This document shows positions 15,657 to 24,676 of a stretch of 64,000 bases of DNA, in pieces (within the stretch, counting starts at the first letter, position 1; every line of letters begins with the position of its first letter). The stretch lies in NCBI GenBank assembly GCA_033721235.1, contig JAWWAY010000004.1, positions 124,001-188,000 of the forward strand, in the 5' to 3' direction. The stretch is from UBA5078 sp033721235 (lineage in GTDB: Bacteria; Pseudomonadota; Gammaproteobacteria; Pseudomonadales; Pseudohongiellaceae). Both the position numbers and the translations under genes were made by a program. A model generated the notes under the pieces. That model ran no database searches and was not told where the DNA came from. It was given only the letters and a program-made list of their open reading frames with translations.

Positions 15657-17486
15657 TTACAGATATAGGGCCGTTAGAAGGAATGAATAACTGATCCACA
15701 TGAGCAGAGTTAAGGGAATTCCGACACGCAAGAAATCGTTGAAGGTGTAGTTGCCAGCGCTCATGACGAGCAGGTTGGTCTTATAGGCCATGGGCGTCGC
15801 AAAGCTTAAATTGGCGCCGAATAACACCGCTAACACAAAGGGTTCTGCTGGTACGCCTAGTTGCTGAGCGATGCCAATGCCGATTGGGGTGCCAATGACG
15901 GCCGCCGCGTTATTGGAGACGATGTTGGTGAGTATGGCCATTAACAGCATTAAGGCGCTCATAACGAAACTTGGGGAGGCGCCTGCTGTCCAGTATAAGA
16001 ACACGTCCGTCATATATTCTGAAGCGCCTGTCACCAATAGCGCTTGGCCCAGTGCCAAACTAGCTACCACAATGAAATAGACCGATGAGCTGATCGAGCG
16101 AATGGCTGTCCCAAGGCGTAAACTGCGTGTGGCAAGCATGAGCAGGGCACCGGCTAGGCTGCTGACCGCTATGGGCATGAGCCCAGTAGCGGCTGCGCCC
16201 ACGGCAACGGCTAAGATGGCAAGGGCAATGGGTGCCTTTTCTGTGTGGGCAACCTCGTCCGAGGCATCGAGCACTAGGAACTCAGGGTTCTGCTTGAGCT
16301 TGGTAATCTCGTCTTTGCTACCTTGTACCAATAAGACGTCGCCAGGCTCCAGAGTGACGTCCATAATCTCTTCAGATGGCTTCCAGATATCTTTACCTGC
16401 GCGGTGCAGGGCAAGCACTACCAGTTGGTGTCTTTGCAGAAACGATGCATAACGTAAATTCGCGTGATCGAGCCTAGAGCCGGAGACCACTGCAATCTCT
16501 GCAACAGCCTGATTTTCTGCGGTCAGGGGGTGTTCTTCGTCGACTTCGTATTCGCCTGAATATAACTTGGTTTTCAGGGCGTCGGTGGCTGCTCGAATGC
16601 GATTGGCGGTGTCCACCACAATAAGGCTGTCACCTTCTTTTAAGATCGCATCGGGAAGAGGGAATATGGAGTGGTCACCACGGCGAACTTGAGTAATATT
16701 GATGCCGTCGCTAGCGGTTAATTTAGCTTTGGCGATGGTCTCGCCAACCATCGGGCAGTCTTCGTCTATTTTTAGTCTTGCTTGAAACAGTCGTCGAGAT
16801 GAGTCCTCTATATTGATCTTCGAATCTTTGAGCAGGAGGGGCGCTATCAACCAGAGATAGAGTATCGCCATGCCGCTAGCCAAGGCCGCGGGCAGCATAA
16901 AGTCGAACATGCGGATCTGATCTTGCCCTAGATCGTGGGCAACGCTGACCACTAATAGATTGGTAGAAGTACCTATTGTCGTGCTCATGCCGCCCACTAG
17001 TGTGGCAAAACCCATTGGCATCAGTATTTTGGAAGCGGGGCTTTTGGTTCGCATGCATACGCTGATGAGAATGGGCAGCAAGAGAACCACAATCGGTGTG
17101 TTGTTAATGAAGGCGCTCATGATTGCGCTAATAATCAAAGTACACAGAAACGATATAAAAGGGGCGACGGCCCAGGCGCGTGTAAGAACTCGACCAATTG
17201 GTTCAAGCGCACCGGTTTGCACTAGGCCTTGGCCAATCACCATAAGCGCGCAGACGGTGATCAGGGCCTCGTGCCCAAAGCCTTGGAAGAACTCTATCGC
17301 TTCAAACTCTTCCCCATTTTCACTGAAAGGATAGACAGAGAAGAGCAGGGCCATGATCGCCAGCAGACCAAGGCTGGATATTTCCAAGGGGATAGATTTA
17401 CGAGTGAACAAAAAAAGAGCAACTACAGTAAGCAGCATCGATAATAAAGCATGCTCATTAGGGACGGTTGGAAAAGTGTCAATCAT
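15657..17486 (-). CDS. SLC13-type transporter with two RCK_C (TrkA-C) domains
   Basis: The 609-residue membrane protein has about 11-12 helices interrupted centrally by two soluble RCK_C domains (about 205-295 and 300-385). The transporter halves carry the DASS signatures INNTPIVVLLLP and SNNAAAVIGTPIGIGIA. Proteins of this design carry sulfate, dicarboxylates or other anions with sodium, with the RCK domains likely regulating transport. The substrate cannot be read from the sequence. It is monocistronic as far as visible. The start ATG at 17486 has only a weak ribosome binding site. Confidence 0.85.
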   Translation of the reverse strand: MIDTFPTVPNEHALLSMLLTVVALFLFTRKSIPLEISSLGLLAIMALLFSVYPFSENGEEFEAIEFFQGFGHEALITVCALMVIGQGLVQTGALEPIGRVLTRAWAVAPFISFLCTLIISAIMSAFINNTPIVVLLLPILISVCMRTKSPASKILMPMGFATLVGGMSTTIGTSTNLLVVSVAHDLGQDQIRMFDFMLPAALASGMAILYLWLIAPLLLKDSKINIEDSSRRLFQARLKIDEDCPMVGETIAKAKLTASDGINITQVRRGDHSIFPLPDAILKEGDSLIVVDTANRIRAATDALKTKLYSGEYEVDEEHPLTAENQAVAEIAVVSGSRLDHANLRYASFLQRHQLVVLALHRAGKDIWKPSEEIMDVTLEPGDVLLVQGSKDEITKLKQNPEFLVLDASDEVAHTEKAPIALAILAVAVGAAATGLMPIAVSSLAGALLMLATRSLRLGTAIRSISSSVYFIVVASLALGQALLVTGASEYMTDVFLYWTAGASPSFVMSALMLLMAILTNIVSNNAAAVIGTPIGIGIAQQLGVPAEPFVLAVLFGANLSFATPMAYKTNLLVMSAGNYTFNDFLRVGIPLTLLMWISYSFLLTALYL

Positions 17487-17709
17487 GATGGTAGGGGGTC
17501 CCTTTAAATAGTGATGTGCCTGCTTTGGATTCTATTGATTGGGCACGATAACAACAAGTGTTATAAAAACAGCCCGTACTGCCTTGTTATAGGCAAAACC
17601 GCTAAGAAGACGCTATAGCGCGTATGTTTGAATTAGAGCTCTTTTGGGGGCGTTTTTTGCTTAGCATGAAGGTAATGCTGTTTACGGCTGAGCGGCAGAG
17701 GCTGAAATC

Positions 17710-18114
17710 TTATTGGTCTTGTTTAAGGCTGTTCACTAGCTCTAGCTCTTCAATACTCAGAGGCTTATAGCCCCTAAAATAGGGCCAGCCGTACCCCCAG
17801 CGGAACTTTGTAGGCCAATAAGGCGAGCCGCCAACTCTTACGCCAGCGAGCATCAGCTTTGCTATTTGGGGCTCACCCACGCGCGCGACGCATTGCTCTA
17901 ATGCTAGGTCAGCCTCTTCGCGCTGCACTCTCGTACCGCCTTGCCAATAAGCGAGATCGTGGGCAGTGCAGCAGGAAAGCCAGAGTGTTTGCTGGCGCAG
18001 GGTACCATCGGGGAAAGCGCTACAGCCGTCTGATGTGAAGGGTTTAAGCTCTTGGCCGGTAGCTGGGCTCATTAGGGCAGCGCAAATAGTAAAGATGCTA
18101 ATCTGTCGTTTCAT
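17710..18114 (-). CDS. Exported phospholipase A2-like protein
   Basis: The start at 18114 gives 134 residues with a typical signal peptide (MKRQISIFTICAALMSPATG); the frame extends to an ATG at 18138. The mature part has CCTAHDLAYWQGG, similar to the CCxxHDxCY catalytic motif of secreted phospholipases A2 (His-Asp). Additional Cys (SDGCSAFPDGT, LEQC) could form the disulfides common in that fold. A conserved FRWGYGWPYFRGY tail is shared with short proteins found in Pseudomonas-like bacteria. The enzyme activity is unproven. Confidence 0.6.
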   Translation of the reverse strand: MKRQISIFTICAALMSPATGQELKPFTSDGCSAFPDGTLRQQTLWLSCCTAHDLAYWQGGTRVQREEADLALEQCVARVGEPQIAKLMLAGVRVGGSPYWPTKFRWGYGWPYFRGYKPLSIEELELVNSLKQDQ

Positions 18115-18183
18115 TGGTAAAGGGCTTTTTGGGGGCATTATAAGCGCTGGGAAATCAGGTCTTGTTGAGTTTGATATATTAAG

Positions 18184-19353
18184 CTACTGCACATGAGGAT
18201 ACTGCTGTAAGGCAATGACGGACTGCTCTATCAGCTGCCAAATGCTGTCGAAGGTTTGATCCGTATCGTTGCAGTCATTCGCCGTGACCGCTATGGCGGA
18301 ATTAATATCAGGCAGTAAGGCTAGCACCGCACACCATAAGCCATTGGAGCCAGCGTGCCAAACGATGGGGCTTTGAGACCAGCTTATCTCGGATGAGATA
18401 TTCCAGCCATAGGCATAATTATTGGCGATTGGAGTGTGTAGGCGCTTGTAGTTCTGCGCAGAAATTATATTACTGTTTCCGCGAAAACCCTCGATATGAC
18501 TATTGGCATACACCATGAGATCATTCAAATTCATGTGGACGGAGCCCGCCGGGCCAATCACCGAGCTAAGCTCGTCCTCGCGTCCCGCTTTCACCGTGCG
18601 GCCAAGAAAATGTTTATGGCCGCTGGGCTGATTTTGATCGCTCTGGTCGGGGGCACCAAAACCACCGCTAGCGATACCTAAGGGAGCGTAGAGTTCAGTG
18701 CGCATCAAACTCTCCCAGCTGCTGCCTGTAAGCTTTTCCGCCACTGTTCCTGCTATGGCATAGCCAATATTGGAATAGCGATACTGGCTGCCAGGCTCGC
18801 TCTCAGGCGCCTTGCTGAGAATCTTAAGCACTTGTTTTTCGCGCTCCTGCATGAGTTCTACGCCTTCGTCGGGGCTGTATAGCGAGGCCAGCATAGACAG
18901 GTCGCGTTGTGCGCCGCTCGTGTGAGTCAGCAGCTGCTCCAATGTCACGCGGCGCCATTTCCTATGAATGTCTGAAGACTCTTCTGGGAATGCTTCGCCC
19001 AAAGTAAGATCCCAGTCCAGAATATCTTTCTCGACTAGTCGAGCGAGCATAGTGGCCGTCATGGATTTAGAGATTGAGCCAAGGTGCCATTTGTCACTTA
19101 CATTTAGAGGGGAGTCTGAATCGCTGGATTTTCTACCATTCACGGAGGTAGCCAGAACTTTCCCGTTGCGCATGATTACCGCGCCCATTCCGACTACGTC
19201 GGCATCTTCGCGGGCACTGGCGAGCCGATCATCTAGGCTGGCTTGCCATGGGGAAGCTGAGGAGCCGGAGCCGTCTTGTGGGTAGCAAAAACTCGAAACG
19301 AAAAGCGCAGTAATGACTACGCATATTTTTGCAGGCAGCTTTTTCGAAATCAT
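18184..19353 (-). CDS. Serine hydrolase of the beta-lactamase / penicillin-binding-protein class
   Basis: The 389-residue exported protein (signal peptide about 1-25) has the class C-type motifs: SISK at 93-96 with the nucleophilic serine and general-base lysine, YSN (YRYSNIGYA), and a late HAGSNG in place of KTG. This matches the large family of esterases, D-aminopeptidases and carboxypeptidases that share the fold. The change to HAG argues against a true beta-lactamase. It is a periplasmic hydrolase of unknown substrate. Confidence 0.88.
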   Translation of the reverse strand: MISKKLPAKICVVITALFVSSFCYPQDGSGSSASPWQASLDDRLASAREDADVVGMGAVIMRNGKVLATSVNGRKSSDSDSPLNVSDKWHLGSISKSMTATMLARLVEKDILDWDLTLGEAFPEESSDIHRKWRRVTLEQLLTHTSGAQRDLSMLASLYSPDEGVELMQEREKQVLKILSKAPESEPGSQYRYSNIGYAIAGTVAEKLTGSSWESLMRTELYAPLGIASGGFGAPDQSDQNQPSGHKHFLGRTVKAGREDELSSVIGPAGSVHMNLNDLMVYANSHIEGFRGNSNIISAQNYKRLHTPIANNYAYGWNISSEISWSQSPIVWHAGSNGLWCAVLALLPDINSAIAVTANDCNDTDQTFDSIWQLIEQSVIALQQYPHVQ

Positions 19354-19437
19354 TGATCAAACACTCGCGTCTTCTTATTGATTTTACGTGCGTCTTACTT
19401 TGGTCTCTTATCTTGTGGCGTCCTGCTGTCTAGTGGG

Positions 19438-19472
19438 CTGTCCAAGGCTAAGTGAATATAAACCTTGGACAG
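19438..19472 (-). terminator. Hairpin downstream of the P-loop kinase-like gene
   Basis: Inverted repeat CTGTCCAAGG / CCTTGGACAG with a 15-base loop lies 10 bases past the stop at 19482. No T run follows, so its termination role is tentative. Confidence 0.45.
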
Positions 19473-19481
19473 GCTATTGAT

Positions 19482-19961
19482 CTAGATATTTTCCGTAATC
19501 ATTGTTTTCTCGCCAGGAAAATTTTCGTAGAAAGCTTCGTGAGACTTTCTTGAGAACAGGTCTTCCCGGTCATCGTAGTCGCTAATCCAGTCGATTAACA
19601 TGTCCAAGTTCTCATCTTGCTCTTCTTTAGAAGGGTATTTATGAGGCTCCCATGGACGATTCTTCGCATTTTCGATACAGGCCGCAATTGGCAGGTTCAA
19701 AAAGATGACTTCATCGGCCTCAATGGCAGCCAACTCGAGTAGGTCCGAGTAGCAGCCTTCAATAACCCATCCTTCTTTGCCGCGAGTGAATTTCTGAATT
19801 TTTTTCAGCGAATCGCTGAGTGAATTGCGTTGGGGGGGAAAGGTATCCTGCCAGGCAAGTACATCAAGGTCTAAGTGGGCAATACCCTCTTGCTCTGCAA
19901 GCTTCTTCGCTAGTGTGGACTTGCCAGAGCCGGAATTCCCAAAAATTAACAGTTTTCGCAA
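19482..19961 (-). CDS. P-loop nucleotide kinase-like protein (FlaR/adenylate kinase-like)
   Basis: The 159-residue protein opens with the Walker A motif GNSGSGKST at 8-16, followed by LDLDVLAWQ and a WVIEGCYSDL segment. These match the small 'topology modulation protein'/adenylate-kinase-like group. It begins with TTG at 19961, supported by GGAGATATAGCA just before it. The substrate is unknown. It stands alone between oppositely spaced neighbours on the same strand. Confidence 0.8.
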   Translation of the reverse strand: MRKLLIFGNSGSGKSTLAKKLAEQEGIAHLDLDVLAWQDTFPPQRNSLSDSLKKIQKFTRGKEGWVIEGCYSDLLELAAIEADEVIFLNLPIAACIENAKNRPWEPHKYPSKEEQDENLDMLIDWISDYDDREDLFSRKSHEAFYENFPGEKTMITENI

Positions 19962-20162
19962 TGCTATATCTCCATTGTCTGCTGCTTAACTTCATTATTA
20001 AAGCAGTTGCTGTGCTGCAGTATACACGGATTAAGCAGCTACTTCAGTGCTCCGCCTGCAATCCCCAAGACCCAGCGGCCACCAGCATGAATTATCACTG
20101 GGATCGGTTCGCAGGGCACTCTAGTGATTAGGGATGCAGCAGTATCAGATTGAAATCGGCCT

Positions 20163-20546
20163 CTAGGCGGCGCCAATGGCATTCAAGCTGAAATACAGGG
20201 GAGGTAGCCATAGGGCAAATACGAGTAATAGCGATAAACCGAGAGTGATTATTAGCGCACTGCCCAAGCTATGACTGAGAAATACTTTTGGCTGGAAGGC
20301 GTAGGCCTGCGCGAGTGCCGCAATGGTGAGCGTGATATTGCTCGTTGCCAAGCTCACGCGATACTTTGCGGCCGCTAGGGCGTGTCTGGCTTGATATACC
20401 AAGAATAGCACTAATGCTTCTAGTCCCATTATGTCAGCCATAATGACAAACTCAGCCGCCATGGGGACAAGATACGGAGCGGCTAAAAACAATAGCCCGA
20501 TTATCAATAATTTAATGATTACGGGTTTTTCAAGTTTGAATCTCAT
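20163..20546 (-). CDS. Hypothetical four-helix membrane protein
   Basis: The 127-residue product is very hydrophobic with about four membrane segments (near 11-27, 31-49, 62-80 and 95-120). I do not recognise a family. The gene begins 10 bases after the DUF2235 gene and has GGGAG before its ATG, so it is the distal gene of that operon and may be its membrane partner. Confidence 0.6.
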   Translation of the reverse strand: MRFKLEKPVIIKLLIIGLLFLAAPYLVPMAAEFVIMADIMGLEALVLFLVYQARHALAAAKYRVSLATSNITLTIAALAQAYAFQPKVFLSHSLGSALIITLGLSLLLVFALWLPPLYFSLNAIGAA

Positions 20547-20556
20547 GGCTCCCTAC

Positions 20557-21579
20557 CTAGTTTACGAAATGTAATTGGTTTAGATCCCCGTTGACCGACT
20601 TTAACAGCTTTCTCATTGCCTTGCTTTTTTTGCCGTAGTCCAATTGATCATTTTCCAACCGTGCTTTAACGGATACGTGAAGCGGGCCCTTGACGTCTCG
20701 CACATAGCGTTTGCCGCGCAGTTTATAAATGCTTTTGAACTCGTCGTGGGCTTTGTCTAAGGGGTTCTCTGCAAAGACGCCATTGATATGGGGTTCAAAC
20801 TGTAGGCCACTGGATTTGGCTTCCTTTAACATCCATTTCATAGCACAGCCACTGAGGCCGCCTTCTTTGTAGCCACCACCAACATCACAGTGCACACCAG
20901 CGAACCAAACCTGTTTTAGATCGATGCCTTCTTTATCGTCCCAGAGTGTGGGAGCAAAATCTTCCCGGTTCTCATCGATGGAGACTGCGTGGCGTGCTTT
21001 TTCGACGATGCTGCTTGGTTCCGTGTCGTGGAATAAAAATTCAGCCTTGCCTAAGTTTCCCCAAAAAGGAACCGGAATACCCAGAGCGCCTACCGTATCG
21101 AATACGCCCATGAAGGTAATCTTTGTTTTGTCTGCAACGGCGTAGTTCTGTCTAAACTCTTTGGCTGATACCGTATTGGGGGCGCTTCTCTTGCTTCGAT
21201 TACGATAGAGCTCATAGGCTTCGGGGATGCGCGATGCATGCTCACGCTTTAGCAATCCACAGTTGCGGATAAATCCGCCTAAAGAGCGCACTGTGTAAGA
21301 GCCTCGACTAAAACCAAAAAGATATATTTCATCGCCTTTTTTGTAGTTGTGAACCAAGAAGCGGTAGCAGTCTTGTATGTTTTTATCGATTCCTTCTCCT
21401 GCCATGCCGCCCATCAGCTCTTTACGATCAGTTCCCACGCCCCAGTCGTAGAATGCGATTTGCTCAACCGAATTTGTTGCGACAGGCTTAATCGCACGAG
21501 TCATGTGAAGAATATTGGTGGCGCCGCCTTGCTCCGGTGAGTTCCAGGTGCCGTCTGCGAAAATAACGATGCGTTTCAT
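20557..21579 (-). CDS. DUF2235 alpha/beta hydrolase (Tle1-like phospholipase fold)
   Basis: The 340-residue protein matches the DUF2235 family: N-terminal RIVIFADGTWN, nucleophile elbow GFSRG at 89-93 (Ser91), FMGVFDTVGALGIP, and VWFAGVHCDVGGGY containing the likely catalytic His. The fold is shared with type VI secretion lipase effectors (Tle1), but no secretion genes lie nearby, so a housekeeping role is equally possible. GGAGGAAGAG precedes the ATG. Downstream is a small membrane protein; upstream is a SpoIIAA-like gene. Confidence 0.88.
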   Translation of the reverse strand: MKRIVIFADGTWNSPEQGGATNILHMTRAIKPVATNSVEQIAFYDWGVGTDRKELMGGMAGEGIDKNIQDCYRFLVHNYKKGDEIYLFGFSRGSYTVRSLGGFIRNCGLLKREHASRIPEAYELYRNRSKRSAPNTVSAKEFRQNYAVADKTKITFMGVFDTVGALGIPVPFWGNLGKAEFLFHDTEPSSIVEKARHAVSIDENREDFAPTLWDDKEGIDLKQVWFAGVHCDVGGGYKEGGLSGCAMKWMLKEAKSSGLQFEPHINGVFAENPLDKAHDEFKSIYKLRGKRYVRDVKGPLHVSVKARLENDQLDYGKKSKAMRKLLKSVNGDLNQLHFVN

Positions 21580-21609
21580 ATCTCTTCCTCCCTGAAGTTA
21601 AATTTGAGT

Positions 21610-21993
21610 TTACTCTTCGTTAATCCATGCTAGAGCGTCTTGCTCTGAGTCGAAATATTTTACTTCGCCAGAAATAAACCACGCGCCAACTTTTGCCGCC
21701 ATTTCTTGCCAACGTTTATTGCCGTAAATTGCAATTTTGGCGAACTCGCGGCCATGCTTAAGGCCTAATTTAAAATCATCCCAAGCGGCTCTCATCTCCC
21801 AGCCGTCGAGTTCGGTGCCATCTATGAGGGCGTTGATTCTAGGTTTGTCGACCCCTGCTAGAGCCGAGTCCAACATAGGGGTAATAATTTCGTAGTCCTC
21901 GTGGGTGAGCTTTCCCACGGCCTTTAAGCTCAGGAAAAATTGGCTGTCACTGCGCTCTATGCCAATAGAAACTCCGTGTCTTTTAAAGTCCAT
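21610..21993 (-). CDS. STAS/SpoIIAA-like protein
   Basis: The 127-residue cytoplasmic protein has the SpoIIAA-like (DUF3478) pattern: a strand-rich start, HEDYEIITPMLDSAL at about 34-48, LIDGTELDGWEMRAAWDDFKLG and IYGNKRWQEMAAKVGAWF. Members bind lipid or act as regulatory STAS domains; none has a firm role. It lies 31 bases upstream of the DUF2235 gene on the same strand and probably shares its transcript. Confidence 0.82.
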   Translation of the reverse strand: MDFKRHGVSIGIERSDSQFFLSLKAVGKLTHEDYEIITPMLDSALAGVDKPRINALIDGTELDGWEMRAAWDDFKLGLKHGREFAKIAIYGNKRWQEMAAKVGAWFISGEVKYFDSEQDALAWINEE

Positions 21994-22094
21994 AATTAAT
22001 TCCTCGCTAAAGTAAAAAACAAGCTAATAGTGTTGTTGATTCTTGCAAAGACCCGATGAGGTTAAAAATTACTGAACGATCAAATATTCCTTTG

Positions 22095-22982
22095 TTAGAG
22101 GTTTTCTGACAAGAAGTCGCGTACTAAGTTTCCGCGTATTTCATCCCAAAAAGCGGGGCCACTATGCTCTCCCCCATGGACTACGTCGAACCTAACCGCG
22201 ACGCCAGCCTGCTTGTAGGCATTATGGAGCTCATGGGATTGGTTAATAGGCATCTTTGGGTCTTGGTCGCCGTGAATCAGGTGTAAGGGTGGGTCATTGG
22301 CATCTACATGAAAAACAGGGCTGGCGAGTTTGGCGACTTCGACCATATCTTCTGGTTGGCCGCCCAGAAACATGTCGAGCGAGGGAATGCGAACGCTCAG
22401 GCCGTGGGGTGTCGACTGAGAGAGAATGGTCGTTAGGTTGGAGGCGCCGAAATAACTGACGATTGCTTGCACCTGCGAAGATACTTCAAGGAAGTCGCCA
22501 ATATCGCCCTCTAGCGCCTCATTGCCGTTGGTGACACCGGCGATAGCCGCGAGGTGTCCGCCAGAGGAGGCCCCAACAAGTACGATTTTATTGGGGTCAT
22601 AAGCATCGGCATTGGCACGCAGATAGCGCACTGCCGCCTTGATGTCGTGAACCTGGGCGGGGAAAGGCGCTTCGCCGGAGAGCCGAAAATCGATACTGGC
22701 CACTGCATAGCCATGATCCAAGAAGCTTAAGATCGGCACTCGCTCTTTGTCCATGCTGCGCCAAGCACCGCCATGAACCCATACAAGTAGAGGGGATTGT
22801 GCGTTTGCATCTGTTGGAATATAGGTGTCTAGCAGTAACTCACGCTCGCCCACTTTCCCGTAAACAATATTGGCAGCTTTCTCATAGTCTGTTAGCGGCT
22901 GTGGTAGCTGGGCTTGAGCCTGCATACAGGCGAATGTAGCAGTGACTGAGAAAAGAAAATGGAGAAATCTGCTGACATTCAT
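22095..22982 (-). CDS. Exported alpha/beta hydrolase (esterase, HSL/BD-FAE type)
   Basis: The 295-residue protein has a signal peptide (about 1-24), the oxyanion motif HGGAW at 70-74, and the nucleophile elbow GASSGGH at 137-143 (Ser139). A late HGDQDPKMPINQS and GGEHSG supply the likely Asp and His. This is the arrangement of small carboxylesterases acting on acetylated sugars or short acyl esters. The gene is monocistronic. Confidence 0.87.
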   Translation of the reverse strand: MNVSRFLHFLFSVTATFACMQAQAQLPQPLTDYEKAANIVYGKVGERELLLDTYIPTDANAQSPLLVWVHGGAWRSMDKERVPILSFLDHGYAVASIDFRLSGEAPFPAQVHDIKAAVRYLRANADAYDPNKIVLVGASSGGHLAAIAGVTNGNEALEGDIGDFLEVSSQVQAIVSYFGASNLTTILSQSTPHGLSVRIPSLDMFLGGQPEDMVEVAKLASPVFHVDANDPPLHLIHGDQDPKMPINQSHELHNAYKQAGVAVRFDVVHGGEHSGPAFWDEIRGNLVRDFLSENL

Positions 22983-23148
22983 ACTACACCTAATGCTCTT
23001 ATTATGGGTTGCTAAAAGGGTGTAACTGAATTGATTTATAACGCTTATGGGCCCGAGCTTGCAAGGGGCTGGCGTGAAAAGCTCAATTGTGGACCTACTC
23101 TACGCTTTGCTGCTTATTGTAAGCCCAATACGAATGGTTACTAAAATG

Positions 23149-24012
23149 CTACAGATAAGCCCAGATGAGTTGCCACAAGGCTGTTACTACCCCACTTAGC
23201 ACTAGTGCGAATATCATGATGGCCATTAACCAATAGGGCTTATCTAGATTGCGGCCCTTGTAGGCTAAGAAACACTTACTCACGGTATTACCTGCCAGCA
23301 CTACGAAGATGAGGCTCAATAGTTCGATGCCGTCTGGCTCCATAGTCCATTGGGTAACTATAGAGGCCAAAATGGCATGGGCTTCAAAAAGAGAGACCAG
23401 AAAGGTGCTGATACTGGCCGATAGTCCAAGGTTATTGCCAGCAAAATGCATGATAGACACCAAGGTCAAAATGATAATCGACAATTTGGCGACGTTCTTC
23501 CATACGATGGGATGATCGATGAGTAAATCGCTCTCCTCAGGCATGGGGCTCGGAGCGCTCTCCTGGCTTGGCAGTATCTTTCCAATCAAAAAGGCTGAAG
23601 CGAGAAAAAAAAGTAATTGAGTGACTACTGGTACAAAGTAGATGGCGGGCATGTGTGAGCCGAGAAAGAAAAGAATCAGCAGGCATTCGAGCAGCATGGC
23701 GCATATAGCGAATAACAGTGTTTGCAGAATATGGACGGTTTGGAGCCGTTCAAACTTAGGGTCGTTTAGCGTCTGCACGAAAACGGCTGTACTAGAAATA
23801 AAGCCGCCTAGAAAGCCCTGCAATTGGAAGCGGCTGCTCTTGGCAAACAAATGAAAGGCGAAGAAGCTAAATAACTCAAGGCTTGCGAGCAGCGGCAGTA
23901 TCTTCAGAATAGGAACATAGTAGGCCAGTACAAAAAGGGCTAATAAAAAGCCCACATCGAACCAGAAATGGCGCTGCTTAAAGTGATAGGACAGGGGGGT
24001 GTTATGGTGCAT
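23149..24012 (-). CDS. DUF4010-type membrane protein (MgtC/SapB-related)
   Basis: The 287-residue protein has about eight membrane helices. The LQGFLGGFISSTAVFVQTLND segment matches the DUF4010 conserved region. Many DUF4010 proteins carry an N-terminal MgtC domain and exceed 400 residues; this one lacks it, so it is a stand-alone or shortened form. The function is unknown. Confidence 0.65.
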   Translation of the reverse strand: MHHNTPLSYHFKQRHFWFDVGFLLALFVLAYYVPILKILPLLASLELFSFFAFHLFAKSSRFQLQGFLGGFISSTAVFVQTLNDPKFERLQTVHILQTLLFAICAMLLECLLILFFLGSHMPAIYFVPVVTQLLFFLASAFLIGKILPSQESAPSPMPEESDLLIDHPIVWKNVAKLSIIILTLVSIMHFAGNNLGLSASISTFLVSLFEAHAILASIVTQWTMEPDGIELLSLIFVVLAGNTVSKCFLAYKGRNLDKPYWLMAIMIFALVLSGVVTALWQLIWAYL

Positions 24013-24149
24013 AGCGTTAAAATTACTGTGACGCAGCCTCTTGGTCTAGCGTTTCGGTGATTGAGCGATGAGTATATACACAGAAAATAGCGTATCATTG
24101 CATCTATTGAGTAGTCTTTTCTAACCCTTTTAGGTCCCTTATAGCAGCC

Positions 24150-24671
24150 ATGAATCTTAACGATATACTTCGCCGACTTCGCTACACCTTTAGCTTTAAT
24201 GATAAGCAGATGATAGAGGTATTCGCCAATGCCGATACACAGATTAGCAGAACACAGGTCTGTGCGTGGCTAAAAAAGGAAGAAGACGAAGGGTTTGAAG
24301 TCATTCCTGATCGTCAGATGGCTTTATTCTTAAACGGCTTTATTAATTTGAGGCGCGGAAGGCGGGAAGGGGATCAGCCTGTTCCAGAGGAAAAGCTCAA
24401 TAATAATATGGTGCTAATGAAGCTGCGTATTGCCTTGAACCTGCAGTCGGAGGATATGCGTGCAATTTTGCAAGACACGGGTATTGAGTTTAGTAATCAC
24501 GAGATATCGGCTTTGTTTCGCAGGCCCAGCCATAAGCACTACCGTAGCTGTGAAGATCAGCTGATGAGGCACTTCTTAAAGGGCTTGCAGATGCGTGAGC
24601 ATAAAGATCAGATCGCCCATAACGAGGAGCCTGAGACGCCTACTAACAAGGATATCTGGGGCGCAAAATAG
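24150..24671 (+). CDS. YehS-like DUF1456 protein
   Basis: The 173-residue protein contains two DUF1456 repeats: NDILRRLRYTFSFNDKQMIEVF with QVCAWLKKEEDEGF (about 3-55), and NNMVLMKLRIALNLQSEDM with a degenerate second helix (about 88-150). This is the E. coli YehS pattern; its function is not known. It is convergent with the diguanylate cyclase gene, with only a few bases between them. Confidence 0.9.
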   Translation: MNLNDILRRLRYTFSFNDKQMIEVFANADTQISRTQVCAWLKKEEDEGFEVIPDRQMALFLNGFINLRRGRREGDQPVPEEKLNNNMVLMKLRIALNLQSEDMRAILQDTGIEFSNHEISALFRRPSHKHYRSCEDQLMRHFLKGLQMREHKDQIAHNEEPETPTNKDIWGAK

Positions 24672-24676
24672 GCCAG

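Noticed and set aside
20557..21993. A type VI secretion effector/immunity set around the DUF2235 gene
   Set aside because: No vgrG, PAAR, hcp or adaptor gene is nearby, and the neighbours are a SpoIIAA-like protein and a small membrane protein.
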